This document shows positions 1 through 5,241 of a stretch of 13,157 nucleotides of DNA, piece by piece. Positions within the stretch are counted from its first letter, which is position 1; every line of letters starts with the position of its first letter. A program made the translations under genes and the position numbers. The notes under the pieces were generated by a model, which was not told the origin of the DNA, made no database searches, and saw nothing but the letters and a program-made list of their open reading frames with translations. The DNA is from Candidatus Nanohalarchaeota archaeon. GTDB taxonomy: Archaea > EX4484-52 > B79-G9. The stretch is from the NCBI GenBank assembly GCA_017610545.1, contig JAFCBV010000007.1, forward strand, positions 1 to 13,157, given 5' to 3'.

Positions 1-180
1 AAAGTCTATGCAGACATCAACATCTTTCATGCTTTCTGCATTTATTTCATTAAAAAAATTGTTGCATTTCTTGGAAACAGGGTCTATTATTGCCTGAACA
101 ACGACATTCATGTCTTTGGCTGCCTTTTCAATCTCACAGCCCATTTTCCCGTATCCGATTATCGCTATTTTTGGATGCAT
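1..180 (-). CDS. dapB: 4-hydroxy-tetrahydrodipicolinate reductase, N-terminal part (partial)
   Basis: Only the first 60 codons are present; the gene continues past base 1. The translation starts MHPKIAIIGYGKMGCEIEKA and ends in DVCIDF. The GYGKMG stretch near residue 9 is the Rossmann dinucleotide-binding loop, and the hydrophobic strand ending in DF matches the DapB core that normally continues into a T/H-P motif. DapB reduces the dipicolinate intermediate of lysine/diaminopimelate synthesis with NAD(P)H in the cytoplasm. I chose the ATG at 180 because a minus-strand TATA-like TTTATAA at 211-205 lies about 28 bp away, which suggests a leaderless or nearly leaderless transcript. An in-frame ATG at 189 would add three residues. 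Another NAD(P)-binding oxidoreductase cannot be excluded from so short a piece. Confidence 0.72.
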   Translation of the reverse strand, partial: MHPKIAIIGYGKMGCEIEKAAKDMNVVVQAIIDPVSKKCNNFFNEINAESMKDVDVCIDF

Positions 181-200
181 CACGTTCATTCAAGTTATAA

Positions 201-222
201 ACACTTATAAATTTTTAAGTGT
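201..222. promoter_or_regulatory. Near-palindromic TATA element between divergent dapB-like and small ORF
   Basis: The 22 bases ACACTTATAAA/TTTTTAAGTGT read almost the same on both strands, with one mismatched pair. On the minus strand this gives TTTATAA about 28 bp from the ATG at 180. On the plus strand CTTATAAA faces the small gene at 278. It is probably a TATA box usable in both directions, or an operator overlapping it. TATA function is inferred from spacing only. Confidence 0.45.
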
Positions 223-277
223 AATCTTCAACGTGGTATTACTACAATAAAGTTATAATGAAAGGATGGTGTTTTGC

Positions 278-487
278 ATGACCAAACAGACCGTACGACT
301 ACAAGAAGAACTTCTTGAAAGTGGACTTCTTGAGCCCGTTTCTTTAAATGGTATAACTGCATACAAAAGCACAGGCGGAGAATCAAAAAACGTTGTTTCC
401 CTCGACGGAAAGCCTATTGGCATCCTTTGCGGTGACAACCTATATCGTTTTGATTCTCAGACACCATCCGGACTTTATATACGTTGA
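278..487 (+). CDS. Small hypothetical protein (69 aa)
   Basis: I do not recognise this family. The protein begins MTKQTVRLQEELLESG and is soluble and mildly acidic at the start, with no signal peptide or membrane segment. It has a predicted short N-terminal helix followed by strand-rich sequence (ITAYKSTGG, KPIGILCGDNLYRF). The ATG at 278 is preferred over the in-frame ATG at 266 because the purine-rich GGATGGTG at 264-271 then works as a ribosome binding site 6 nt upstream; with the upstream start that site would be inside the gene. It converges on the RNase HIII gene with a 14-bp gap. Short length and lack of known motifs limit confidence, but the site and the clean termination support a real gene. 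Confidence 0.5.
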   Translation: MTKQTVRLQEELLESGLLEPVSLNGITAYKSTGGESKNVVSLDGKPIGILCGDNLYRFDSQTPSGLYIR

Positions 488-496
488 ATAAATCCA

Positions 497-502
497 TTTT
501 TT
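497..502 (+). terminator. Oligo-T run after small ORF
   Basis: Six consecutive T residues lie 9 bp after the stop of the small gene, in the 14-bp gap before the convergent RNase HIII gene. Archaeal RNA polymerase often terminates at such T-runs without a hairpin. Assignment is by position only. Confidence 0.3.
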
Positions 503-1320
503 CAACAAAAGAATTTTTGAACATTCCTAAACCCCGTCTTAACAAACTTTTCAGGCGCAAGCCCTCTTTTTTTCAATTCCATTAGTGCGCCCCTCACATG
601 AGTGCTACCAAGCGGCACCTTGAAACCTGCTTTTTTTGACAATTCATCAATCTGCCTCAAAGCAACTGAGCGCGCGAGAATTGATGCCGCAGCAACCGCA
701 AGATATTTTGATTCTGCCTTTGTCTCAAGTATCGCGCCCTTTACGCGGCATCCGGGATACTGGTCAACAACAATTTCATAAGCCGGAAGAAGACTGCTTG
801 TCGCGCGCGAGTGCATTGCGTTCAGCATTGTAGTCACGCTCTTGAACTTGTTATATTCCTCTGGAAGCAATTCAACAATTGCGTAGTTCTTTTTTCCAAG
901 AATATTTCTTATTCGATCAGCCAACTCATGTATTTTGCCATTCATTATTTTTTTTGAGTCCTGAACACCGCACATGGCAAGAGCCTCTCTTTCCTTTGGG
1001 CCAAGCTTTGCTGAAGCAACCACAAGCCCGCCAAAAGTGTCTCCCTTAAGTGACTCATCACTTCCAATGCGCACTAGTTTACGTCCGTCCGTTTTTGGTA
1101 ATATTTTTTTTGCAGCAGTCTTTCCTGTAAGAAAAAACACAACCCTCTCAACTTCTGTTTCTTTTCCCTGTACAAGAAGCTTTCCGCTCTTGTAAACAAT
1201 CACTGTCGCAGGGCCACTTAGGCGACGAAGCTCATACTCTGTTTTTATTTTGATATCACAAAATCCTGAGTCCAGAAGTTTATCAATTTTTCGGGGGTTG
1301 ATCCTTGTAAGAACAGTCAT
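502..1320 (-). CDS. rnhC: Ribonuclease HIII
   Basis: This 272-aa enzyme should cleave the RNA strand of RNA/DNA hybrids left by primers, R-loops or misincorporation. Residues 1-65 (TVLTRINPRKIDKLL... KLLVQGKETEVERVVFFL) look like the TBP-like N-terminal substrate-binding domain of RNase HIII. The catalytic domain begins at IGSDESLKGDTFGGLVVA (Asp88, Glu89), followed by GVQDSKK (118-124), VVDQYPG (Asp186) and ETKAESKYLAVAAASILAR (199-217). The GSDE, DQ and TKAES forms are RNase HIII signatures, as opposed to the GIDEAGRG of RNase HII. The usual Gly after GSDES is Leu91 here. The start at 1320 is preferred over 1365 because TATATATA at 1351-1344 lies about 27 bp upstream; the longer form would put the TATA box inside the coding sequence. 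It is divergent from ppsA. Confidence 0.9.
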   Translation of the reverse strand: MTVLTRINPRKIDKLLDSGFCDIKIKTEYELRRLSGPATVIVYKSGKLLVQGKETEVERVVFFLTGKTAAKKILPKTDGRKLVRIGSDESLKGDTFGGLVVASAKLGPKEREALAMCGVQDSKKIMNGKIHELADRIRNILGKKNYAIVELLPEEYNKFKSVTTMLNAMHSRATSSLLPAYEIVVDQYPGCRVKGAILETKAESKYLAVAAASILARSVALRQIDELSKKAGFKVPLGSTHVRGALMELKKRGLAPEKFVKTGFRNVQKFFC

Positions 1321-1343
1321 GCCCCTTATTGATTTATTCAATC

Positions 1344-1351
1344 TATATATA
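1344..1351. promoter_or_regulatory. Shared TATA box between rnhC and ppsA
   Basis: TATATATA is a perfect palindrome. It lies about 27 bp from the rnhC ATG (1320, minus strand) and about 39 bp from the ppsA ATG (1387, plus strand). That implies a leaderless rnhC message and a ppsA message with a leader of roughly 14 nt that includes AGGGA at 1377-1381. Function is inferred from spacing. Confidence 0.5.
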
Positions 1352-1386
1352 CCCCCCGCGACCAATAAATTACTTCAGGGACTTCT

Positions 1387-3807
1387 ATGGATAAAATAAA
1401 TGCATTTATTTTATGGTTCGATCAATTAGGAATTGAAGACGTGCCTCTTGTCGGCGGAAAAAACGCATCTCTTGGTGAGATGTACCGAAACCTCTCGTCT
1501 CTTGGAGTTAAAATACCAAACGGCTTTGCCGTAACTTCAAAAGCTTACTGGCATTTTCTTGAAACCGCAGGAATAAAGGAAAAAATACACAAAATTCTTT
1601 CAGACCTTGATACGCGCAGCATTTCCAACCTTCGCGAGCACGGCGAAAAGGTGAGAAATACAATACTATCAGCAGAACTCCCCGATGATTTAAAGCAGGC
1701 AATTGTTGAAGCATATTCACATCTTGAAAAGCAGTACGGCGAGTTCGTTGACGTTGCAGTCCGCTCAAGCGCAACAGCAGAGGACCTTCCTGATGCAAGC
1801 TTTGCAGGCCAGCAGGAAACATACCTCAACATAACCGGTCCGGAATCATTGGTTCTGGCATGCAAGAAATGCATTGCATCCCTTTTCACAGACCGGGCAA
1901 TATCTTATCGTGCAGACAAGAACTTTGACCAGTTTTCTATTGCACTCTCAATAGGCGTCCAGAAAATGGTGCGCTCTGACATAGCAACAAGCGGTGTGAT
2001 GTTTTCAATTGATACCGAAAGCGGCTTTCCGGATGTTGTTGTAATAAACGCAGCATACGGGCTCGGCGAAAATGTTGTACAGGGCGCAGTAAATCCGGAC
2101 GAATATGTTGTCTTCAAGCCCACGCTTCTTGAAGGCAAAAAACCCATAATATCAAAATCACTGGGTTCAAAAGAACAAAAAATGGTCTATACAACAGACG
2201 GGCGCCACCCGACAAAGAATGTTGCGGTGCCCCTAGAAGAACAGAGGTCTTTCGCACTTTCCGATGATGAGATACTCAATCTTTCAAAGTGGGCATGTAC
2301 AATAGAGGGCCACTATTCTAAGAAAGCCGGCCACACAAAACCCATGGATATGGAATGGGCAAAAGACGGGGTAACCGGAGAATTGTTTATTGTGCAGGCG
2401 CGCCCGGAAACAGTCCAGTCCCAGAAGGACAAAAATGTTATCAAGACATATGTGCTAAAGCAAAAAGGAAAACTTCTTGTAGAAGGAACAAGTGTTGGAG
2501 ATAAAATTGGCAACGGGCGGGCGCACGTCATAAAGAGCGTTCATAATATTGATGAATTCAGGAAGGGCGAAGTTCTTGTTACAGACATGACAGATCCTGA
2601 CTGGGAACCAATAATGAAAATAGCATCCGCAATTGTCACAAACAGAGGCGGGCGCACATGCCACGCCGCAATAATTTCAAGGGAGCTTGGAATCCCATGT
2701 GTTGTCGGCACAGTCAATTCAACAGAATTGGTAAAAGACAAAGTGGATGTAACGGTTTCTTGCGCAGAGGGCGAGGAAGGTTATGTTTACAAAGGAAAGC
2801 TTGATTTTGAAATCCGCGAAATTAAGCTTGATGAAATACCTCAAACAAAAACAAAAATAATGATGAATGTCGGAAACCCGGGACAGGCATTTGATAATTC
2901 ATTCATCCCAAATGATGGTGTAGGCCTTGCGCGCGAGGAATTTGTGATAAATTCACATATAAAAATACACCCTCTTGCACTAGTACATTTCAGCAAGATA
3001 AAAAAGGACAAAAAAAATAATGACTTGGTAAAAGAAATAGAATCCCTTACTTATGGCTATAAAAACAAGACAGATTTTTTTGTTGACAAGCTTGCAGAAG
3101 GCATCGGTACAATTGGCGCCGCATTCTATCCTAAAGACGTTATAGTTCGATTGTCAGACTTCAAATCTAACGAGTATTCAAACCTGGTTGGAGGAAAACT
3201 TTTCGAGCCAAGTGAAGACAACCCCATGATTGGATGGAGAGGTGCGTCCAGGTATTATTCAGATAAATACCGGGCTGCGTTTGTCCTTGAGTGCAGGGCA
3301 CTCAAAAAAGTCAGGGACGACTTTGGCCTAAATAATGTAAAAATCATGATTCCTTTTTGCAGGACCATCACGGAAGGAAAAGCAGTTTTGGCAGAAATGA
3401 AAAAGAACGGCCTTAAGAAAGGAGAAAACGGGCTTGAGGTTTACGTCATGTGCGAAATTCCTTCAAACGTTATTCTTGCAGACAAGTTTTCTGAAATCTT
3501 TGACGGTTTTTCAATCGGCACAAATGACCTGACCCAATTAACACTCGGGCTTGACCGTGATTCTGAAATTGTCTCACACATTTATGATGAGCGAAACGAG
3601 GCCGTCAAGCGCCTGATTACCTGCGTAATAAAGACGGCAAAGGAAAAAAAGAGGAAAATCGGAATATGCGGGCAGGCGCCAAGCGACTTTCCTGATTTTG
3701 CAGAATTTCTTGTTGAGTGCGGAATTGACTCTATTTCTTTGAACCCGGACACTGTTGTCAAAACAAGGCTCACTATTGCAGAAAAAGAGAAAAACATGAA
3801 TGCATAA
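1387..3807 (+). CDS. ppsA: Phosphoenolpyruvate synthase (pyruvate, water dikinase)
   Basis: This 806-aa protein has the full length of the family. It converts pyruvate, ATP and water to phosphoenolpyruvate, AMP and phosphate, the entry to gluconeogenesis. The N-terminal ATP-grasp-like domain (about 1-350) starts with LVGGKNASLGEM and includes VRSSATAEDLPDASFAGQQE. The swivelling phosphohistidine domain has GGRTCHAAIISRELGIPCVVG with catalytic His426. The C-terminal TIM barrel contains NPMIGWRGASRYY, the CEIPSN stretch, FDGFSIGTNDLTQLTLGLDRD and GICGQ, with the acid/base Cys761. All expected active-site elements are intact. The order of domains and the SIGTNDLTQ motif favour PEP synthase over pyruvate phosphate dikinase. 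No strong Shine-Dalgarno is present (AGGGA 5 nt upstream). A tRNA gene follows 43 bp downstream. Confidence 0.96.
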   Translation: MDKINAFILWFDQLGIEDVPLVGGKNASLGEMYRNLSSLGVKIPNGFAVTSKAYWHFLETAGIKEKIHKILSDLDTRSISNLREHGEKVRNTILSAELPDDLKQAIVEAYSHLEKQYGEFVDVAVRSSATAEDLPDASFAGQQETYLNITGPESLVLACKKCIASLFTDRAISYRADKNFDQFSIALSIGVQKMVRSDIATSGVMFSIDTESGFPDVVVINAAYGLGENVVQGAVNPDEYVVFKPTLLEGKKPIISKSLGSKEQKMVYTTDGRHPTKNVAVPLEEQRSFALSDDEILNLSKWACTIEGHYSKKAGHTKPMDMEWAKDGVTGELFIVQARPETVQSQKDKNVIKTYVLKQKGKLLVEGTSVGDKIGNGRAHVIKSVHNIDEFRKGEVLVTDMTDPDWEPIMKIASAIVTNRGGRTCHAAIISRELGIPCVVGTVNSTELVKDKVDVTVSCAEGEEGYVYKGKLDFEIREIKLDEIPQTKTKIMMNVGNPGQAFDNSFIPNDGVGLAREEFVINSHIKIHPLALVHFSKIKKDKKNNDLVKEIESLTYGYKNKTDFFVDKLAEGIGTIGAAFYPKDVIVRLSDFKSNEYSNLVGGKLFEPSEDNPMIGWRGASRYYSDKYRAAFVLECRALKKVRDDFGLNNVKIMIPFCRTITEGKAVLAEMKKNGLKKGENGLEVYVMCEIPSNVILADKFSEIFDGFSIGTNDLTQLTLGLDRDSEIVSHIYDERNEAVKRLITCVIKTAKEKKRKIGICGQAPSDFPDFAEFLVECGIDSISLNPDTVVKTRLTIAEKEKNMNA

Positions 3808-3817
3808 GCGGATAAGC

Positions 3818-3825
3818 ATAATAAT
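3818..3825 (+). promoter_or_regulatory. Possible TATA box for tRNA-Pro unit
   Basis: The A+T-rich ATAATAAT sits about 29 bp before the first base of the tRNA, the expected distance for an archaeal TATA box with a very short tRNA leader. It is weak, and read-through from ppsA is also possible. Confidence 0.35.
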
Positions 3826-3867
3826 CTTTCTGCACAACCTATCTCTATCAGGGGCCTTGGGGTAGCT

Positions 3868-3898
3868 TCGCGCAATGCTACTGTTTTGCGCGCTACAA
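3868..3898 (+). other. D-loop intron of tRNA-Pro (31 nt, canonical-type BHB core)
   Basis: Exon bases GTAG (3862-3865) pair with intron CTAC (3893-3896) to give the 4-bp central helix. It is flanked by a 3-nt 5' bulge CTT (3866-3868) and a 3-nt 3' bulge AAT (3897-3899). The intron then closes with the 5-bp helix CGCGC (3869-3873) / GCGCG (3888-3892) around a 14-nt loop. Cutting after the second base of each bulge joins AGCT to TGGTATCC, restoring a normal D-loop. The outer exon-exon helix is not evident, so it is of the HBh' form. Confidence 0.88.
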
Positions 3899-3940
3899 TG
3901 GTATCCTTCCGGTTTCGGGGACCGGGGACCTGAGTTCAAA

Positions 3941-3983
3941 ATTTGGTGAGATTGTATGTTTGAATCAACTCGTCCAATGAAAA
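3941..3983 (+). other. T-loop intron of tRNA-Pro (43 nt, relaxed BHB)
   Basis: The T stem CTGAG/CTCAG (3930-3934, 3985-3989) is the outer helix. Exon TTCA (3935-3938) pairs with intron TGAA (3978-3981) as the 4-bp central helix. The 3' bulge is AAT (3982-3984). The 5' bulge is AAAT (3939-3942), one base longer than canonical. The intron helix TTGG (3943-3946) / CCAA (3974-3977) continues through GAG/CTC (3948-3950, 3969-3971) and TTG/CAA (3952-3954, 3966-3968) to an 11-nt loop. Cutting after the second base of each bulge gives the standard T-loop TTCAAAT. Confidence 0.85.
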
Positions 3984-4016
3984 TCTCAGGGGCCCCACTA
4001 ATTATGAGGTGTAATT

Positions 4017-4346
4017 ATGCAACCAGTAATGAAGCAAGCACAACAAAACATAATGAAAAGCAGGATGCCGCCAATTTTCGCGGATGAAGCAGTAATCATA
4101 ACCCCGATTCGGGCAATGAAAGACAAAGACGGAAATATAACAAAAGAAGGTCATGTAGTTGTTGTTTTTGTTGATATGACAACACAGCAGCCCGTCTCAA
4201 AAATTGCAATGACCACAACAACTGCAAAAAACCTTGAGCGCGCACTTACAAATTCAATAGAGCGCCTTGAAAAAGACCTTAAATCCAAGGACATTCCTAT
4301 AAAACCCACAGAAGTAACAGAAACTTCAACAAAATACATTGGGTGA
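4017..4346 (+). CDS. Small DUF3467-like protein (109 aa)
   Basis: The protein has no membrane segment or signal peptide. A strand-rich N-terminal half (DEAVIITPIRAMKDKDGNI, HVVVVFVDMTTQQPVSKIAM) is followed by a helix (AKNLERALTNSIERLEKDL). The order of a strand pair ending in 'PVSKIAMT', then 'AKNLERAL..SIERLEKD', resembles DUF3467-type proteins, in which a conserved AKxLxxAL helix follows a V-A-R-I-V-M strand. I give this as a likeness, not a firm assignment. No biochemical function is known for it. The start is fixed by a strong GAGGTG at 4006-4011, 5 nt from the ATG. It lies 19 nt downstream of the tRNA, and its stop overlaps the ribosome binding site of the next reading frame, so tRNA, this gene and the HIT region probably form one transcript. 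Confidence 0.7.
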   Translation: MQPVMKQAQQNIMKSRMPPIFADEAVIITPIRAMKDKDGNITKEGHVVVVFVDMTTQQPVSKIAMTTTTAKNLERALTNSIERLEKDLKSKDIPIKPTEVTETSTKYIG

Positions 4347-4350
4347 TATT

Positions 4351-4524
4351 ATGAATGACTGTATTTTTTGTAAAATTTTTGACGAGCGAGACCTTGCGAA
4401 ACATGCTCGTATTGAGCAAGAGTTGAGTTGTCAGAAAAGCTTGAAAAGCCGAACCAAAAACATCGTGGATTTTCATGATCATCTCATTTCGCTGCGGCTT
4501 CATTCGAAGCTTTTGCAAAAGTAA
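4351..4524 (+). pseudogene. Truncated duplicate of HIT gene start with unrelated insert
   Basis: The first 26 bases repeat the start of the intact HIT gene at 4537 with one mismatch (T/C at 4371/4557), giving MNDCIFCKI in both. After that the sequence diverges completely, and the frame runs to a TAA at 4522-4524, giving a 57-residue peptide. A good ribosome binding site, GGTGAT at 4342-4347, overlaps the stop of the upstream gene, so the stub could still be translated. The repeat unit spacing is 186 bp, exactly 62 codons. The simplest reading is that the HIT gene originally began here and an insertion with a duplicated flank displaced it. The insert contains several short inverted repeats: ACGAGC/GCTCGT (4382-4387, 4405-4410), GCTTC/GAAGC (4497-4501, 4506-4510) and the palindrome CTTTTGCAAAAG (4510-4521). 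Confidence 0.6.
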
Positions 4525-4536
4525 GAGGGGAACACT

Positions 4537-5088
4537 ATGAATGACTGTATTTTTTGCAAAATCATTGCAGGGCAAATACCTGCCTTGAAAATCTACGAAG
4601 ACGCAAACTTCATAGGTTTTCTTGACATAAACCCGCGACGCCGCGGACACGCCGTCGTAATACCAAAGCGCCACGTAAAGACGCTCCTCGAACTGCCCGA
4701 AAAACTTGCAGGAGAATATCTCGAAGTTGTGCAGGCTGTTGCACGGCACATAGTCGGAGCTCTTGGTGCAAAAGGATTCAATTTCGGCTCGAACAATGGC
4801 GAAGTAGCAGGGCAGATAGTGCCACACCTCCACATACACATATTACCAAGATTCTCAGGTGAAAAAATAACCGCCGGCTTTGAAGCAATCTTCCAGCCGG
4901 ATGAAGCACTAAAAAAAGAGCTTGAGCCAACACAGAAAAAAATCGGCAGGCTCGCACCACTAATCCGCCCTGATTTTTCCGAGAGAAAAGAAAAGAAAAA
5001 GCCCGAGAAAAAAGAAGAGTCAAGCACAGATACTGGCGAACCTAAATGGGACTTTGACGGCAGAGAAAACCAACCGGAGAATTTTTAA
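4537..5088 (+). CDS. HIT family nucleotide hydrolase/transferase with charged C-terminal tail
   Basis: This 183-aa protein is a histidine triad hydrolase of the Hint/Fhit superfamily, which cleaves nucleoside phosphoramidates or dinucleoside polyphosphates. The triad is PHLHIHILPR at 96-105 (His97, His99, His101), with His99 the expected nucleophile. Cys4 and Cys7 (CIFC), with His46 and His97, could form the zinc site seen in many microbial HIT proteins. The HIT fold covers about residues 1-110. The remainder is an unusual hydrophilic tail of about 70 residues with a lysine/glutamate-rich run (ERKEKKKPEKKEESS) ending in GRENQPENF, probably disordered. The start follows GAGGGGA at 4525-4531. 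The same start region is duplicated 186 bp upstream. Substrate cannot be predicted. Confidence 0.92.
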   Translation: MNDCIFCKIIAGQIPALKIYEDANFIGFLDINPRRRGHAVVIPKRHVKTLLELPEKLAGEYLEVVQAVARHIVGALGAKGFNFGSNNGEVAGQIVPHLHIHILPRFSGEKITAGFEAIFQPDEALKKELEPTQKKIGRLAPLIRPDFSERKEKKKPEKKEESSTDTGEPKWDFDGRENQPENF

Positions 5089-5097
5089 GCACAACAA

Positions 5098-5105
5098 TAT
5101 ATATT
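5098..5105 (+). promoter_or_regulatory. TATA box upstream of tiny ORF and the 5242 gene
   Basis: AATATATATTTT lies just after the HIT stop, and its core is centred about 25 bp before an ATG at 5125. It suggests a transcript starting at or near 5125. That would give the gene at 5242 a leader of about 115 nt, long for a genome where leaderless spacing is common. Confidence 0.5.
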
Positions 5106-5124
5106 TTGCCACCCCACTTAACAG

Positions 5125-5196
5125 ATGAAAAAAACAGGCTTTTGCGGAACTGGCAAACATATTGCAACAATTAGTTCTACCATTATTATCTGCTAA
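5125..5196 (+). CDS. Possible 23-aa leader peptide
   Basis: A short frame from ATG to TAA encodes MKKTGFCGTGKHIATISS followed by TIIIC. It has a lysine start, two cysteines and a hydrophobic end. Its ATG is positioned for a leaderless message from the TATA box at 5098-5105. It precedes the gene at 5242 by 45 nt. There is no homology evidence. It could be a regulatory upstream ORF or chance. Confidence 0.25.
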   Translation: MKKTGFCGTGKHIATISSTIIIC

Positions 5197-5241
5197 AGCC
5201 CCCAACCGATTAAACAACTTTTTTGGAGGGAATTACTATGG

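Larger units (their letters stand above)
3851..3997 (+). tRNA. tRNA-Pro (anticodon CGG) with two non-canonical introns
   Basis: Three exons, 3851-3867, 3899-3940 and 3984-3997, join into a 73-nt tRNA body. The acceptor stem is GGGGCCU with GGGCCCC plus discriminator A3997; position 7-66 is a U-G wobble. The D-arm is GGGUAGCUUGGUAUCCU. The anticodon stem CCGGU/ACCGG (3909-3913, 3921-3925) holds the loop UUCGGGG, so the anticodon is CGG at 3916-3918, reading proline codon CCG, with G37. The variable loop is GGAC. The T stem CUGAG/CUCAG has loop UUCAAAU. G35, G36 and A73 agree with proline identity. CCA is not encoded. The anticodon loop carries no intron. The two interruptions lie at about positions 17/17a and 59/60, and each forms a BHB. 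Because both the D- and T-arms are broken, standard tRNA finders could miss it. The downstream gene starts 19 nt after the tRNA end. Confidence 0.92.

Noticed and set aside
1321..1365. Longer RNase HIII start adding 15 residues
   Set aside because: It would place the TATATATA box inside the coding sequence, and the added residues precede the natural start of the TBP-like domain.
1508..1889. Minus-strand frames of 104 and 114 codons inside ppsA
   Set aside because: Antisense to the conserved ATP-binding domain of PpsA; shadows of its codon pattern.
3574..3939. Minus-strand open frame of 121 codons over the ppsA end and the tRNA
   Set aside because: Antisense to conserved ppsA motifs and to the tRNA exons; low-complexity Ser/Arg-rich product without domains.
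3851..3997. Permuted or trans-spliced tRNA
   Set aside because: All three exons are in the normal 5'-to-3' order on one strand and both junctions make cis BHB motifs.
4351..4536. Classical insertion sequence or MITE in the HIT start
   Set aside because: No terminal inverted repeats or transposase are visible, and a 26-bp flanking duplication is longer than usual target duplications.
4297..4839. Minus-strand open frame of 180 codons across the HIT region
   Set aside because: It lies antisense to the HIT gene, whose triad and zinc motifs are clear, has no ribosome binding site and spans the duplicated start; it is a chance frame.
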